Of a stretch of DNA of 41,519 nt, positions 9,404 through 18,321 are shown piece after piece (position 1 is the stretch's first letter; every line of letters starts with the position of its first letter). Source of the stretch: Geobacillus zalihae NBRC 101842 (lineage in GTDB: Bacteria > Bacillota > Bacilli > Bacillales > Anoxybacillaceae); the NCBI RefSeq assembly GCF_001544135.1, contig NZ_BCPV01000034.1, positions 1-41,519 on the forward strand, read 5' to 3'. The notes beneath the pieces were generated by a model. It did no database searches. It worked only from the letters and a program-made list of their open reading frames with translations, and had not been told where the DNA came from. Both the position numbers and the translations under genes were made by a program.

Positions 9404-9426
9404 AAAAATTGTAACAATTTTGTTAA
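9404..9426. promoter_or_regulatory. Dyad-rich operator-like region before the panB leader
   Basis: Overlapping inverted repeats AAAATTGT-A-ACAATTTT (9404-9420) and TAACAA-TT-TTGTTA (9412-9425) immediately after birA. AT-rich and resembling a repressor site; TAAAAT (9424-9429) could be a -10 but no good -35 is seen. BirA sites also use TTGTTA/TAACAA half-sites, usually with a longer spacer, so BirA control is only a guess. Confidence 0.35.
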
Positions 9427-9445
9427 AATACAAAGCGAGGAAAAG

Positions 9446-9615
9446 GGCAGTATCTTTCGCAAGAAGAACTGCACCGAGGCCGACAGCACGAATAGGTGAA
9501 GGAAATGATCTGCCTTGATCCTTTTTTGAAGGACTAGGACAGAGGGATGAACGAAACCGACGGCGGTTTTATGGCGTCCTTCTTTCTCAAGGCGGGAAAG
9601 AAGGACGTTTTGTTT
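9446..9615 (+). promoter_or_regulatory. Structured leader with terminator upstream of panBCD (candidate pan RNA motif/attenuator)
   Basis: Long untranslated leader with mutually exclusive pairings. Terminator: CGTCCTTCTTTC (9575-9586) pairs with 9596-9607, then TTTTGTTT. Anti-terminator: GAAGGAC (9528-9534) is complementary to GTCCTTC (9576-9582) in the left terminator arm, and can itself be sequestered by TCCTT (9519-9523). Upstream, GGCAG-T-ATC (9446-9454) can pair with GATCTGCC (9507-9514), or GCAGT with ACTGC (9447-9451/9468-9472) in a hairpin with unpaired A residues. A pan RNA motif, hairpins with bulged adenosines upstream of pantothenate genes, is described in Firmicutes; this leader fits by position, but I cannot confirm the consensus. 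It is not a T-box: the conserved T-box core is absent. Confidence 0.6.
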
Positions 9616-9658
9616 CGGGCGGTTCATCTCCTCTGCAGTCAAAGAGGAGGGAACGAAA

Positions 9659-10498
9659 ATGAAAGCGAAAACCGATTTTTTCCACATGAAGCAGGCGGGT
9701 GAGCCGATCGTGATGGTGACCGCCTACGATTTTCCGTCCGCGAAGCTTGCCGAGCAAGCCGGCGTCGACATGATTTTGGTCGGCGATTCGCTCGGCATGG
9801 TTGTGCTCGGGTATGATTCAACGATCCCGGTGACGGTCGATGATATGATCCACCATACGAAGGCGGTTCGCCGCGGTGCGCCGAACACGTTTATTGTCAC
9901 CGATATGCCGTTTATGTCGTACCATGCGTCCAAAGAAGAGGCGCTGCAAAACGCCCGCCGCATCATGCAAGAGTCAGGGGCGAACGCCGTTAAAGTCGAA
10001 GGAGCGGATGAAGTCGTCGACATGATTGCCGCGCTGACGAAAGCCGGCGTGCCGGTCGTTGCCCATCTCGGGTTGACGCCGCAATCGGTCGGCGTTCTTG
10101 GCGGCTATAAAGTGCAAGGCAAAGATGCCGAAAGTGCGAAAAAGCTGCTCGATGATGCGAAACAATGCGAGCAGGCGGGAGCGATCGCCCTTGTCTTAGA
10201 GTGTGTTCCGAAGCAGCTCGGGGCGGCCATGGCCCGGGAACTCACCATTCCCGTCATCGGCATCGGCGCCGGGGCGGAAGTCGACGGCCAAGTGCTCGTG
10301 TATCACGATTTGCTTGGCTACGGTGTCACCCGCGTGCCGAAGTTTGTGAAACAATACGCGTCCATCCAAGAGACGATCGTTGAGGCGTTAGCCAACTACG
10401 TCGCTGATGTCAAACTGCGCCAGTTCCCGGAGCCGGCGCACACGTTTACGATGAAGGAAGAAGAATGGGTGGCGCTTTACGGAGGAAAGCAAGGATGA
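9659..10498 (+). CDS. panB: 3-methyl-2-oxobutanoate hydroxymethyltransferase
   Basis: 279 aa. Makes ketopantoate from ketoisovalerate and methylene-tetrahydrofolate, the first committed step to pantothenate and CoA. TIM-barrel metal site: VGDSLGM (D43), TDMPFM (D82), KVEG (E114); catalytic E181 in LVLECVPK. Start ATG 9659 follows GAGGAGGG (9644-9651). First gene of panBCD; its stop overlaps the panC start (ATGA). Transcription probably depends on read-through of the leader terminator at 9575-9615. Confidence 0.97.
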   Translation: MKAKTDFFHMKQAGEPIVMVTAYDFPSAKLAEQAGVDMILVGDSLGMVVLGYDSTIPVTVDDMIHHTKAVRRGAPNTFIVTDMPFMSYHASKEEALQNARRIMQESGANAVKVEGADEVVDMIAALTKAGVPVVAHLGLTPQSVGVLGGYKVQGKDAESAKKLLDDAKQCEQAGAIALVLECVPKQLGAAMARELTIPVIGIGAGAEVDGQVLVYHDLLGYGVTRVPKFVKQYASIQETIVEALANYVADVKLRQFPEPAHTFTMKEEEWVALYGGKQG

Positions 10499-11397
10499 TC
10501 GTGATGGATCAGATTGCAGCGATGCAGGCGCTCATGCGCCAATATCGACGTGAAGGAAAGACGATCGGGTTCGTTCCGACGATGGGCTATTTGCATGAAG
10601 GGCATACCTCCCTCATCGATCGGGCGCGCGCGGAAAACGACATCGTCGTCCTAAGCGTTTTCGTCAACCCGCTTCAGTTCGGACCGAACGAAGACTTTGC
10701 CCGTTATCCGCGCGATTTCGAGCGCGACCGGCGCATCGCCGAACAGCATGGAGTCGACGTCTTGTTCCATCCGGAAGCGGACGAGATGTATCCGGAGCCG
10801 CTTACCGTACGAGCGATCGTTCAAGCGCGCGCCGACGTGCTGTGCGGACGGTCGCGCCCCGGCCATTTTGACGGCGTGGCGACGGTGCTCATGAAGCTGT
10901 TCAACATTGTGATGCCCGACCGCGCGTACTTTGGGATGAAAGATGCCCAACAGGTGGCGGTCGTCGACGGCTTGATCCGCGATCTCAATTTTCCGATCGA
11001 GCTCGTGCCGGTGCCGACGGTCCGCGAGGCGGACGGGCTGGCGAAAAGCTCGCGCAACGTCTATTTGTCGCCGCAAGAACGGAGTGAGGCGCCGGCGCTG
11101 TATGCAGCGCTTCAAGCAGCCGCTTCCGCCGTCGAACGAGGGGAGCGGAGCGCAGCGGCCATCCGCCGGATGGTTAGAGAGCATATTGAAGCGCATACGC
11201 ACGCTGAGATCGATTATGTCGAAGTATGTTCATATCCGGACTTGACGCCGCTTGAGACGCTCGCCGGGACAGTGCTGATCGCTGTCGCCGTCCGATTTGC
11301 GAGCGCCCGGTTGATCGACAATATCATGATTGAGTTGCCCAAAACCGGCGAACAAGGGGATGGAAAGGGGGAGCAAGCATGTTTCGCACGCTCATGA
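10495..11397 (+). CDS. panC: Pantothenate synthetase (pantoate-beta-alanine ligase)
   Basis: 300 aa, slightly longer than the usual ~280-290. ATP-dependent condensation of pantoate with beta-alanine. HIGH-type nucleotide motif MGYLHEGH (30-37), [12 protein letters not shown], and the KMSKS-like KSSRN (184-188). Start ATG 10495 is chosen because of GGAGG at 10481-10485 and the ATGA overlap with panB; ATG 10504 is a possible alternative. The C-terminal ~15 residues extend into panD, giving a 19-nt overlap. Confidence 0.97.
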
Positions 11398-11762
11398 ACG
11401 CCAAAATTCACCGCGCTCGTGTAACAGAGGCCAATCTCGATTACGTCGGCAGCATCACGATCGATGAAGATATTTTGGATGCCGTCGGCATTGTGGCGAA
11501 TGAAAAAGTACAGGTAGTGAACAATCATAATGGAGCCCGTTTTGAAACATACGTCATCCCCGGTGAGCGCGGCAGCGGTGTCTTTTGCCTAAACGGCGCC
11601 GCCGCCCGCCTTGTGCAAAAAGGGGACGTTATTATCGTCATCTCATATGTGCTCGTTCCAGAGGAAAAAATCGCCGCCCATCGACCGAAAATCGCGATTA
11701 TGGACGAAAACAACCGAATTGTGCAGCTCATCGCCGAAGAGCCGGCGCATACGGTTTTATGA
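11379..11762 (+). CDS. panD: Aspartate 1-decarboxylase
   Basis: 127 aa proenzyme. Makes beta-alanine from aspartate for PanC. The self-processing site is visible as YVG24-S25ITI: cleavage between Gly24 and Ser25 yields the pyruvoyl cofactor on Ser25. Ribosome site GGAAAGGGGGAG lies inside the panC coding region. Last gene of the operon, followed by a terminator. Confidence 0.97.
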
Positions 11763-11766
11763 GGGC

Positions 11767-11796
11767 AAAAAGGGGCTTTCCGCCCCTTTTCGTTTT
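11767..11796 (+). terminator. Terminator of panBCD
   Basis: AAAAGGGGC (11768-11776), 5-nt loop, GCCCCTTTT (11782-11790), then CGTTTT. Lies between panD and the ribosome site of dinG. Confidence 0.8.
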
Positions 11797-11809
11797 GAGG
11801 TGATCGTTT

Positions 11810-14539
11810 ATGGCAACGCGCTTTGTCATCATTGACTTGGAGACAACCGGAAATGGGCCGAAAAAAGGCGATCGGATCATCCAGCTCGGCATGGCGGTCG
11901 TCGAAGATGGCCTGATTGTCGAACGGTTTGCCAGCTTTTTTAACCCGGAACAGCCCATTCCGCTGTTCATTCAGCAGCTGACGAACATCAACGAACAGAT
12001 GGTCGAAGGAGCGCCGCTGTTTGCTGACAAGGCGGGCGAGATCGCCGCCTTGATGCACGGTGCTTACTTTGTCGCCCATAACGTCGACTTTGATTTGCCG
12101 TTTTTGCAGGCCGAGCTTGAACGGGCTGGCTGGCCGCCGTTTGCCGGTCCGACGATCGATACGGTCGAGCTCGCCCGCATCGTGTTGCCGACTGCCGAAA
12201 GCTATAAGCTCGGCGATTTGGCGAGGCAGCTCGGCCTTCACCACGATCGTCCGCATCAAGCGGACAGCGATGCGGAAGTGACCGCCAAGCTGTTCATTGC
12301 CTTGCTCAAGCGGCTCTCCCGTCTGCCGCTTATGACGCTTGAGCAACTGCGCGGTCTTGCCCGCCACTTGAAAAGCGATATTTACTTGCTCCTTGATGCG
12401 GTCATCGCCAAAAAGCGGAACAAGGCGCCGGCCGACCGCGCTGTCGCCGTATACCGCGGCATTGCGTTGAAACAACCGGCGCCGGAGCCAGATGAGAGCG
12501 ATCGGCGCCCCGCTTTGGCTTCGTTCGCTGCCTTTTGCGAACAGGAGCCGCCCCTTCCGCTTCCCGGCTACAAGCGGCGCGCGGGGCAGTGGGAGATGAT
12601 GCGGCTCGTTTATGAGGCGCTGTCGACGTCCCAGCACGCGCTCATTGAAGCAGGGACTGGACTTGGCAAATCGCTCGCCTATTTGATTCCCGCTGCTTTT
12701 TTTGCCTGTGAGCAGCAAGAGCGGGTCGTCATCAGCACGCATACCCTCCATCTGCAGGAGCAGCTCATTCGCCGCGATTGGCCGGTATTGCGGCAAATCG
12801 CGCCGTTTCCGCTCCGCGTTGCCGTTTTGAAAGGAAAGCAAAATTACTTATCCCTTGACAAGTTCGCTTCGTTTTTGTCGGAGCCGTCTGACACGTACGA
12901 TGCGGCGCTCTTGAAATGCCAGGTGCTCGTTTGGTTGCTTGAGACCGACAGCGGCGACTTGGACGAATTGAATGTGTCATCCGGCGCCCGTCTCCTATTG
13001 TCCGCGCTTGCCATCGGCGAAGAGGAAGACGGCGGGCGGCATCATTTTTTCGCCCGGGCGAAAGAGCGCTCCGAACGGGCGGATGTGGTCATTACCAACC
13101 ATGCGCTTTTGCTTCATGATTTGACCGGCCCGGCGCCGCTTTTGCCGCCGTTTCGCCATCTGATCATCGATGAGGCGCATCGGCTTGAAGATGCCGCCGC
13201 CCGGTGTTTTGGCGAGCAGATTGGCTATGTGTCGTTTCGCCTGCTGACCGCCAAAATCGCGCAGACGATCGCGAAATGGCAAGAAGCAGAACAGGACGCA
13301 CCGAATGGGGCTCTTGTCCGTTGCCAGCAGCGTCTTGAGGAGCTGCAGTTTGAAGGGGGCGAGCTGTTCCGCCTGTTGCGCCGCTATGCGTTGGACAAAA
13401 AGCCAGCTCGCGCTGGACGTTGCCGCTATCGCTTTTCGCCGACGGACGAACAGAGCCGGGCGTGGCAGGCGGCGGTGGAGTTATGCTGGCGCCTGCGCGA
13501 TTTGGCGGCGGCGCTATCCGCTGAAGCGAAGCCGCTTCTATCCGCTGATACGAGTGGCGATTTCCCACCATCCGCCTTGCTGTCGGCTGATTTGGCGGCT
13601 CTCAACCGGCAAATGGCTGCGCTCGTGCGTTTGCTGACCGAAAAGGAGCCGGGTGTCGTCCGGTGGATCGAAGCGGACGAAAAAGGGGCGGCGAACGCTG
13701 TCCGCCTTTACTCGCAGCCGGTTGACCTTGCTGACTTTTTCGCCGATCAACTGTTTATGAAAAAACGGAGCGTCGTTTTGACGTCGGCGACGCTCACTGT
13801 CCGCGGCCGGTTCACGTATATGGCGGCGCGTCTCGGTCTTGAGGATTTTTATCCACTTTGCCGCTCGTTTCCGTCGCCGTTTCGTTACGAGGAGCAGGCC
13901 GCGCTCTTCGTGCCGGCGGACATGCCGCTCGTTTCTGCCGTGCCGCTTGAAGATTACGCCGAAGCGGTCGCCGCTTCGGTGCTTGCGATCGCCCGACGCC
14001 TCGGACGGCGGGTGCTTGTGTTGTTCCCTTCGTATGAACTGTTGAAACTGACGGTTGATGCGTTGAAGACGGAGGAAGAAGGCGAGCCGTTTGTTTTGAT
14101 CGCTCAAGGGGTGCAAAGCGGCAGTCCGGCAAAGCTCTTGCGGACGTTTTTGCAGTTTGAGCATGCGGTGTTGTTTGGGACGAGCAGCTTTTGGGAAGGG
14201 GTCGATCTGCCAGGTTCAGCGCTCGATGTGCTTGTCATCGCCCGCTTGCCGTTTGCGCCCCCGGACGATCCCGTGATGGAGGCAAAAAGCGAGCGCATTC
14301 GCCTAGAAGGCGGCGATCCGTTTTCCGAGCTGGCGCTTCCTGAGGCGGTGCTTCGTTTTAAGCAAGGGTTTGGCCGCCTCATTCGCACGGAAGACGACAA
14401 AGGAGCCGTATTTGTGCTGGATCGGCGGCTTTTGGCTTCCCCGTACGGCGCGGATTTTCTCGCTTCCTTGCCGCCGCTTTCGATGCATGAAGGCGCGCTT
14501 TCTGAGCTGCTCGACAAGGCGGAAACTTGGCTTTCTTAA
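11810..14539 (+). CDS. dinG: DinG-type helicase-family protein with N-terminal 3'-5' exonuclease
   Basis: 909 aa. N-terminal DnaQ-like exonuclease domain (DLETTG at 9-14 with D9/E11), followed by an XPD/DinG-like superfamily 2 core: Walker A AGTGLGKS (about 280-287), DEAH box IIDEAHRLED (about 452-461), LTSATLTVRG (about 655) and SFWEGVDLPG (about 793). Few scattered cysteines and no iron-sulphur cluster pattern, as in other Gram-positive DinG proteins, one of which was reported to act as a 3' exonuclease rather than a helicase. Likely role in DNA repair. Ribosome site GAGGTGAT precedes ATG 11810. Confidence 0.93.
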   Translation: MATRFVIIDLETTGNGPKKGDRIIQLGMAVVEDGLIVERFASFFNPEQPIPLFIQQLTNINEQMVEGAPLFADKAGEIAALMHGAYFVAHNVDFDLPFLQAELERAGWPPFAGPTIDTVELARIVLPTAESYKLGDLARQLGLHHDRPHQADSDAEVTAKLFIALLKRLSRLPLMTLEQLRGLARHLKSDIYLLLDAVIAKKRNKAPADRAVAVYRGIALKQPAPEPDESDRRPALASFAAFCEQEPPLPLPGYKRRAGQWEMMRLVYEALSTSQHALIEAGTGLGKSLAYLIPAAFFACEQQERVVISTHTLHLQEQLIRRDWPVLRQIAPFPLRVAVLKGKQNYLSLDKFASFLSEPSDTYDAALLKCQVLVWLLETDSGDLDELNVSSGARLLLSALAIGEEEDGGRHHFFARAKERSERADVVITNHALLLHDLTGPAPLLPPFRHLIIDEAHRLEDAAARCFGEQIGYVSFRLLTAKIAQTIAKWQEAEQDAPNGALVRCQQRLEELQFEGGELFRLLRRYALDKKPARAGRCRYRFSPTDEQSRAWQAAVELCWRLRDLAAALSAEAKPLLSADTSGDFPPSALLSADLAALNRQMAALVRLLTEKEPGVVRWIEADEKGAANAVRLYSQPVDLADFFADQLFMKKRSVVLTSATLTVRGRFTYMAARLGLEDFYPLCRSFPSPFRYEEQAALFVPADMPLVSAVPLEDYAEAVAASVLAIARRLGRRVLVLFPSYELLKLTVDALKTEEEGEPFVLIAQGVQSGSPAKLLRTFLQFEHAVLFGTSSFWEGVDLPGSALDVLVIARLPFAPPDDPVMEAKSERIRLEGGDPFSELALPEAVLRFKQGFGRLIRTEDDKGAVFVLDRRLLASPYGADFLASLPPLSMHEGALSELLDKAETWLS

Positions 14540-14599
14540 AGCGCGCTTTATGTTTCATAAAGATGGACGAAACGGCGCAATCTAAAGGTGTCAGGCGGC

Positions 14600-14622
14600 A
14601 AAAAACCCCGCATGAAGCGGGG
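14600..14622 (-). terminator. Terminator-like hairpin facing the minus strand, no gene attached
   Basis: Read on the minus strand: GCGGGG-like stem (14617-14622 with 14606-14611), 5-nt loop, followed by six T (14600-14605). On the plus strand there is no T-run, so it would stop only antisense transcription towards dinG. Confidence 0.5.
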
Positions 14623-14641
14623 GCAAAGAAGCAAATTGGCG

Positions 14642-14697
14642 TTGACGGTGTAGGCGGGCAAATTTGTTATGAAATGATCGGACAAACCTGCTATAAT
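14642..14697 (+). promoter_or_regulatory. Promoter(s) for ypmA-ypmB-aspB
   Basis: TTGACG (14642-14647), 17-bp spacer, TGTTAT (14665-14670) is one candidate. A second is the extended -10 TGCTATAAT (14689-14697), perfect at the hexamer but without a good -35. Either would give a long leader before ypmA at 14876. Confidence 0.55.
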
Positions 14698-14875
14698 AGG
14701 GAAGAAGCACAACTGCGATGACAGTTTGCGCCTTGCCGTTTGGCTTTGTCGGCTTGGCCGCAGAGGTGCGAAGAAGCACGCCTTTGATGTCACCTTCGCT
14801 GTATTTGTATTGTTGCCGGAGCCGCCGGCGTGTATAAGTAACAAAATTTGCGCCGCACAGGAGGAAACGACGAAA

Positions 14876-15046
14876 ATGGAAAGCAAAATCGAAGTGCTCG
14901 CTACCGTCAAAGTTCAGCACTCCGACGACTTGTACAAAATTGTCGACTGCTTGAACCGAACGCTGAAGCGCGACAATTTGATGTTTGGCCTTGCCTTGGA
15001 TGAAAACGACAAGCGCCAGGCCATCTTTACGATTTATCGGACGTGA
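14876..15046 (+). CDS. ypmA: Small conserved protein YpmA
   Basis: 56 aa. MESKIEVLATVKVQHSDDLY... is a small alpha/beta protein with a HSDDLYKIVDCLNRTLK segment; it matches the Bacillus YpmA family by size and by position between dinG and ypmB-aspB. Function unknown. Ribosome site AGGAGGAAACGACGAAA; the open frame extends 150 nt upstream only as leader sequence. Stop TGA overlaps a GTG that begins the ypmB frame. Confidence 0.8.
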   Translation: MESKIEVLATVKVQHSDDLYKIVDCLNRTLKRDNLMFGLALDENDKRQAIFTIYRT

Positions 15047-15051
15047 TCACG

Positions 15052-15528
15052 ATGAAAAAGTGGGGTTGGTTCACTCTGCTTTTTTTTGGATTCCTCATTT
15101 GGCAGGCATGGTCGATTTATGACGAGGCGATGGCGCCCAAGCGGCTGATGGTGGAACATGCGTTGGCGCGGGCGAAGGAAGCCGCCGGGCTTGCTGATGT
15201 GAAGAAAGTCTATACATATTATGGCGACGAAGCGTGCACCGTATTCATCGGAAGAACAAAACAAGGGAAAGCGGTCGTCGTTTGGGTGCCTGAAAAAAAG
15301 GGGAGTGTCGTCGTCAAGGGCGTGGACAGCGGCATCAGCGAGGCGGAAGCGCGCGCCATTTTGCAACGCGACCGCCGACCGCGGCGCATCATCGACGCGA
15401 CGCTTGGCATGGAAAAAGGCGTGCCTCTTTGGGAGTTGACATATATTGATGCGGAAGGAAGGTATTCGTTTTATTACCTTCACTTTGCGGATGGGGCCTT
15501 CCTGAAGAGGTACAGTTTTCAACAGTGA
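15052..15528 (+). CDS. ypmB: YpmB-like membrane-anchored protein (PepSY-like)
   Basis: 158 aa from ATG 15052 (161 from GTG 15043, which overlaps ypmA). N-terminal membrane anchor (KWGWFTLLFFGFLIWQAW), then an extracytoplasmic domain with two similar beta-alpha units in the style of DUF5590/PepSY (VVKGVDSGISEAEARAIL). Function unknown. The ribosome site is weak, suggesting coupling to ypmA translation. 21 nt separate it from aspB. Confidence 0.8.
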   Translation: MKKWGWFTLLFFGFLIWQAWSIYDEAMAPKRLMVEHALARAKEAAGLADVKKVYTYYGDEACTVFIGRTKQGKAVVVWVPEKKGSVVVKGVDSGISEAEARAILQRDRRPRRIIDATLGMEKGVPLWELTYIDAEGRYSFYYLHFADGAFLKRYSFQQ

Positions 15529-15549
15529 GGACGTGAGGGGGAAGAAGCG

Positions 15550-16731
15550 ATGAAACTGGCAAAACGGGTGGCGTCGCTGACGCCATCGGCGACATTGGCC
15601 ATTACGGCGAAAGCAAAGGAACTGAAAGCGGCCGGATACGACGTGATCGGCCTTGGGGCCGGCGAACCGGATTTCAACACGCCTGAGCACATTATCGCGG
15701 CGGCCATCAAGGCGATGAATGAAGGGCATACAAAATATACGCCATCAGGCGGGTTGCCGGCACTGAAAGAGGAAATCATCAAAAAATTTGCCCGCGATCA
15801 AGGGCTTTCATACGAGCCGGCGGAAATCATCGTCTGTGTCGGGGCGAAGCATGCGCTTTATACGCTCTTTCAAGTGCTGCTTGATGAAGGCGATGAGGTC
15901 ATCATTCCGACGCCGTATTGGGTGAGCTACCCGGAACAAGTGAAGCTGGCTGGCGGCGTTCCGGTTTACGTTGAAGGGCTGGAAGAAAACGACTTTAAAA
16001 TGACGCCGGATCAGCTGAAACAGGCGATTACCCCGAAGACGAAGGCGGTGATTATCAACTCCCCGAGCAATCCGACCGGCATGATTTATACGGCCGAGGA
16101 GCTGAAAGCGCTCGGGGAAGTATGCTTGGCGCATGGCGTGTTGATCGTTTCGGACGAAATTTATGAAAAATTGATTTACGGCGGGGCGAAACATGTGTCG
16201 ATCGCCGAACTGTCGCCGGAGCTGAAGGAGCAGACGATCATCATCAACGGCGTATCGAAATCGCACTCGATGACAGGGTGGCGCATCGGCTACGCGGCTG
16301 GACCGAAAGACATCATTCAAGCGATGACCGATTTAGCAAGCCATAGCACATCGAATCCGACATCGATCGCTCAATATGCGGCCATTGCCGCCTACAGCGG
16401 GCCGCAGGAGCCGGTCGAACAAATGCGCCAAGCGTTTGAAAAGCGGCTTGACATCATTTATAACAAGCTTGTGCAAATTCCAGGCTTCACCTGCATCAAA
16501 CCGCAAGGAGCGTTTTATTTGTTCCCGAACGCCCGAAAGGCGGCGGATATGGCCGAATGCCGCACGGTCGACGAGTTCGTCGCCGTCTTGTTGGAGGAAG
16601 CGAAAGTCGCGCTTGTGCCTGGTTCTGGGTTTGGGGCGCCGGATTACGTCCGCTTGTCGTACGCGACCTCGCTTGAGGCGCTCGAGACAGCGATCGAACG
16701 CATCCGCCGGTTTATGGAGGCGCGGGCCTAA
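15550..16731 (+). CDS. aspB: Aspartate aminotransferase
   Basis: 393 aa, same length as B. subtilis AspB. PLP fold-type I, subgroup I-gamma aminotransferase interconverting aspartate/2-oxoglutarate and oxaloacetate/glutamate. PLP lysine K237 in NGVSKSHSMTGWR, NSPSNPTGM (cofactor-ring Asn), SDEIYEKLIYGG, and the C-terminal substrate Arg in DYVRLSYATS. Ribosome site GTGAGGGGGAAG before ATG 15550. Position before asnS makes sense: aspartate feeds asparagine and panD. Confidence 0.96.
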   Translation: MKLAKRVASLTPSATLAITAKAKELKAAGYDVIGLGAGEPDFNTPEHIIAAAIKAMNEGHTKYTPSGGLPALKEEIIKKFARDQGLSYEPAEIIVCVGAKHALYTLFQVLLDEGDEVIIPTPYWVSYPEQVKLAGGVPVYVEGLEENDFKMTPDQLKQAITPKTKAVIINSPSNPTGMIYTAEELKALGEVCLAHGVLIVSDEIYEKLIYGGAKHVSIAELSPELKEQTIIINGVSKSHSMTGWRIGYAAGPKDIIQAMTDLASHSTSNPTSIAQYAAIAAYSGPQEPVEQMRQAFEKRLDIIYNKLVQIPGFTCIKPQGAFYLFPNARKAADMAECRTVDEFVAVLLEEAKVALVPGSGFGAPDYVRLSYATSLEALETAIERIRRFMEARA

Positions 16732-16770
16732 GGCGCTTTGCGCCAAGGTGTCAGAGTGGAAAGAAAAAGG

Positions 16771-16800
16771 GCGGCTTTGTTTGGCGCAAAGCCGCTTTTT
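16771..16800 (+). terminator. Terminator of ypmA-ypmB-aspB
   Basis: GCGGCTTTG (16771-16779), 7-nt loop, CAAAGCCGC (16787-16795), then five T. Confidence 0.88.
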
Positions 16801-16888
16801 CCGCGTCGGTCTGTCGGCTGGCTCCGGGCGGCTGCGCCGAAGGGCGATTGGTGGGGGCAGCATCGTTTTGCGCTGCTTTGGCTGGTCG

Positions 16889-16917
16889 TTGCCGTGACGC
16901 CGACGGAACGGTATAAT
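16889..16917 (+). promoter_or_regulatory. Vegetative promoter of asnS
   Basis: TTGCCG (16889-16894), 17-bp spacer, TATAAT (16912-16917). The predicted start of transcription is only about 35 nt before the start codon, leaving no room for a T-box leader. Confidence 0.8.
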
Positions 16918-16958
16918 AGCGAATGATGGACGTGTCGATTATTGGAGGGAATCAGTGC

Positions 16959-18254
16959 GTGAAAACGACGACGATTGCGGAAGTGAATCAATACGTAGGA
17001 CAACAAGTGACGATCGGCGCTTGGCTCGCGAACAAGCGCTCAAGCGGGAAAATCGTCTTTTTGCAGCTGCGCGACGGCACTGGCTTTATTCAAGGCGTCG
17101 TCGAAAAGGCGAACGTCTCGGAAGAGGTGTTTCAACGCGCAAAAACATTGACGCAAGAAACGTCGCTCTATGTGACGGGCACGGTGCGCATCGACGAGCG
17201 CTCCCCATTTGGCTACGAGCTGTCGGTTGCCGATTTGCAAGTCATTCAAGAAGCAGTTGACTATCCGATTACGCCGAAAGAGCATGGCGTCGAATTTTTG
17301 ATGGACCATCGCCACCTTTGGCTTCGGTCGCGGCGCCAGCACGCGATCATGAAAATTCGCAACGAAATTATCCGGGCGACGTATGAGTTTTTCAACGACC
17401 GCGGGTTTGTGAAAGTCGACGCCCCGATTTTGACTGGCAGCGCACCGGAAGGAACGACCGAACTGTTTCATACGAAATATTTTGATGAGGATGCCTATTT
17501 GTCGCAAAGCGGCCAGCTCTACATGGAAGCGGCGGCGATGGCGCTCGGCAAAGTGTTCTCATTCGGCCCGACGTTCCGCGCCGAAAAATCGAAAACACGC
17601 CGCCATTTGATCGAGTTTTGGATGGTGGAGCCGGAAATGGCGTTTTATGAGTTTGAAGACAATTTGCGGCTGCAAGAAGAGTACGTCTCCTACCTTGTGC
17701 AGTCGGTGCTCGAGCGCTGCCGGCTTGAACTCGGGCGGCTCGGGCGCGACGTGTCGAAGCTTGAGCTGGTCAAACCGCCGTTTCCGCGCCTAACGTATGA
17801 TGAGGCGATCAAGCTGCTTCATGAAAAAGGATTGACCGACATCGAGTGGGGCGATGACTTCGGTGCGCCGCATGAGACGGCCATCGCCGAAAGTTTTGAC
17901 AAACCGGTGTTCATCACCCACTATCCGACCTCTTTGAAGCCGTTTTATATGCAGCCGGACCCGAACCGCCCCGACGTTGTGCTATGCGCCGATTTGATTG
18001 CGCCGGAAGGATACGGGGAAATCATTGGCGGCTCGGAACGGATTCACGATTATGAGCTGCTCAAGCGCCGCCTTGAAGAGCACCATTTGCCGCTTGAAGC
18101 GTATGAATGGTATTTGGATTTGCGCAAATACGGTTCTGTGCCGCATTCAGGGTTCGGGCTCGGCTTGGAGCGCACTGTCGCTTGGATTTGCGGCGTCGAA
18201 CATGTGCGCGAGACGATTCCGTTCCCGCGGCTGCTCAACCGGCTTTATCCGTAA
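16959..18254 (+). CDS. asnS: Asparaginyl-tRNA synthetase
   Basis: 431 aa. Class IIb synthetase: N-terminal OB-fold anticodon domain ([20 protein letters not shown]), then motif 1/2/3 core (ENKYIG-type [20 protein letters not shown] around 205-225; [15 protein letters not shown] near 405-420). Start is the GTG at 16959, which follows TTGGAGGGA (16942-16950) and aligns with the usual MKTTT N-terminus; the ATGs at 16923 and 16926 lie at the predicted transcription start. Monocistronic: own promoter and terminator. Confidence 0.96.
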   Translation: MKTTTIAEVNQYVGQQVTIGAWLANKRSSGKIVFLQLRDGTGFIQGVVEKANVSEEVFQRAKTLTQETSLYVTGTVRIDERSPFGYELSVADLQVIQEAVDYPITPKEHGVEFLMDHRHLWLRSRRQHAIMKIRNEIIRATYEFFNDRGFVKVDAPILTGSAPEGTTELFHTKYFDEDAYLSQSGQLYMEAAAMALGKVFSFGPTFRAEKSKTRRHLIEFWMVEPEMAFYEFEDNLRLQEEYVSYLVQSVLERCRLELGRLGRDVSKLELVKPPFPRLTYDEAIKLLHEKGLTDIEWGDDFGAPHETAIAESFDKPVFITHYPTSLKPFYMQPDPNRPDVVLCADLIAPEGYGEIIGGSERIHDYELLKRRLEEHHLPLEAYEWYLDLRKYGSVPHSGFGLGLERTVAWICGVEHVRETIPFPRLLNRLYP

Positions 18255-18283
18255 AAAACCCCCTGCAAAAAGGGGGTTTTTTC
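18255..18283 (+). terminator. Terminator of asnS
   Basis: AAAACCCCC (18255-18263), 8-nt loop, GGGGGTTTTTT (18272-18282). Immediately follows the stop codon. Confidence 0.9.
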
Positions 18284-18321
18284 GCCGCCGTCATGTTATA
18301 CTATAGTTGAGGTGCATCGGC

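Larger units (their letters stand above)
14540..14875. other. 336-nt intergenic region between dinG and ypmA
   Basis: No protein gene. It holds small palindromes after dinG (14538-14549), a terminator-like hairpin oriented to the minus strand (14600-14622), promoter sequences for ypmA (14642-14697) and a leader of about 170 nt with short hairpins such as AACTG/CAGTT (14711-14726). An imperfect inverted repeat, GCGGGCAAATTTGTTA against GTAACAAAATTTGCGCCGC, spans about 14654-14857. Confidence 0.5.

Noticed and set aside
9446-9615. T-box riboswitch before panB
   Set aside because: The terminator looks similar, but the conserved T-box core (AGGGTGG-type) and specifier arrangement are absent.
11525-12841. 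438-codon minus-strand frame opposite panD/dinG
   Set aside because: It crosses the panD terminator and the dinG exonuclease domain; no domain or start signal.
16918-16958. T-box leader for asnS
   Set aside because: A near-consensus promoter at 16889-16917 leaves about 35 nt of leader, too short for a T-box.
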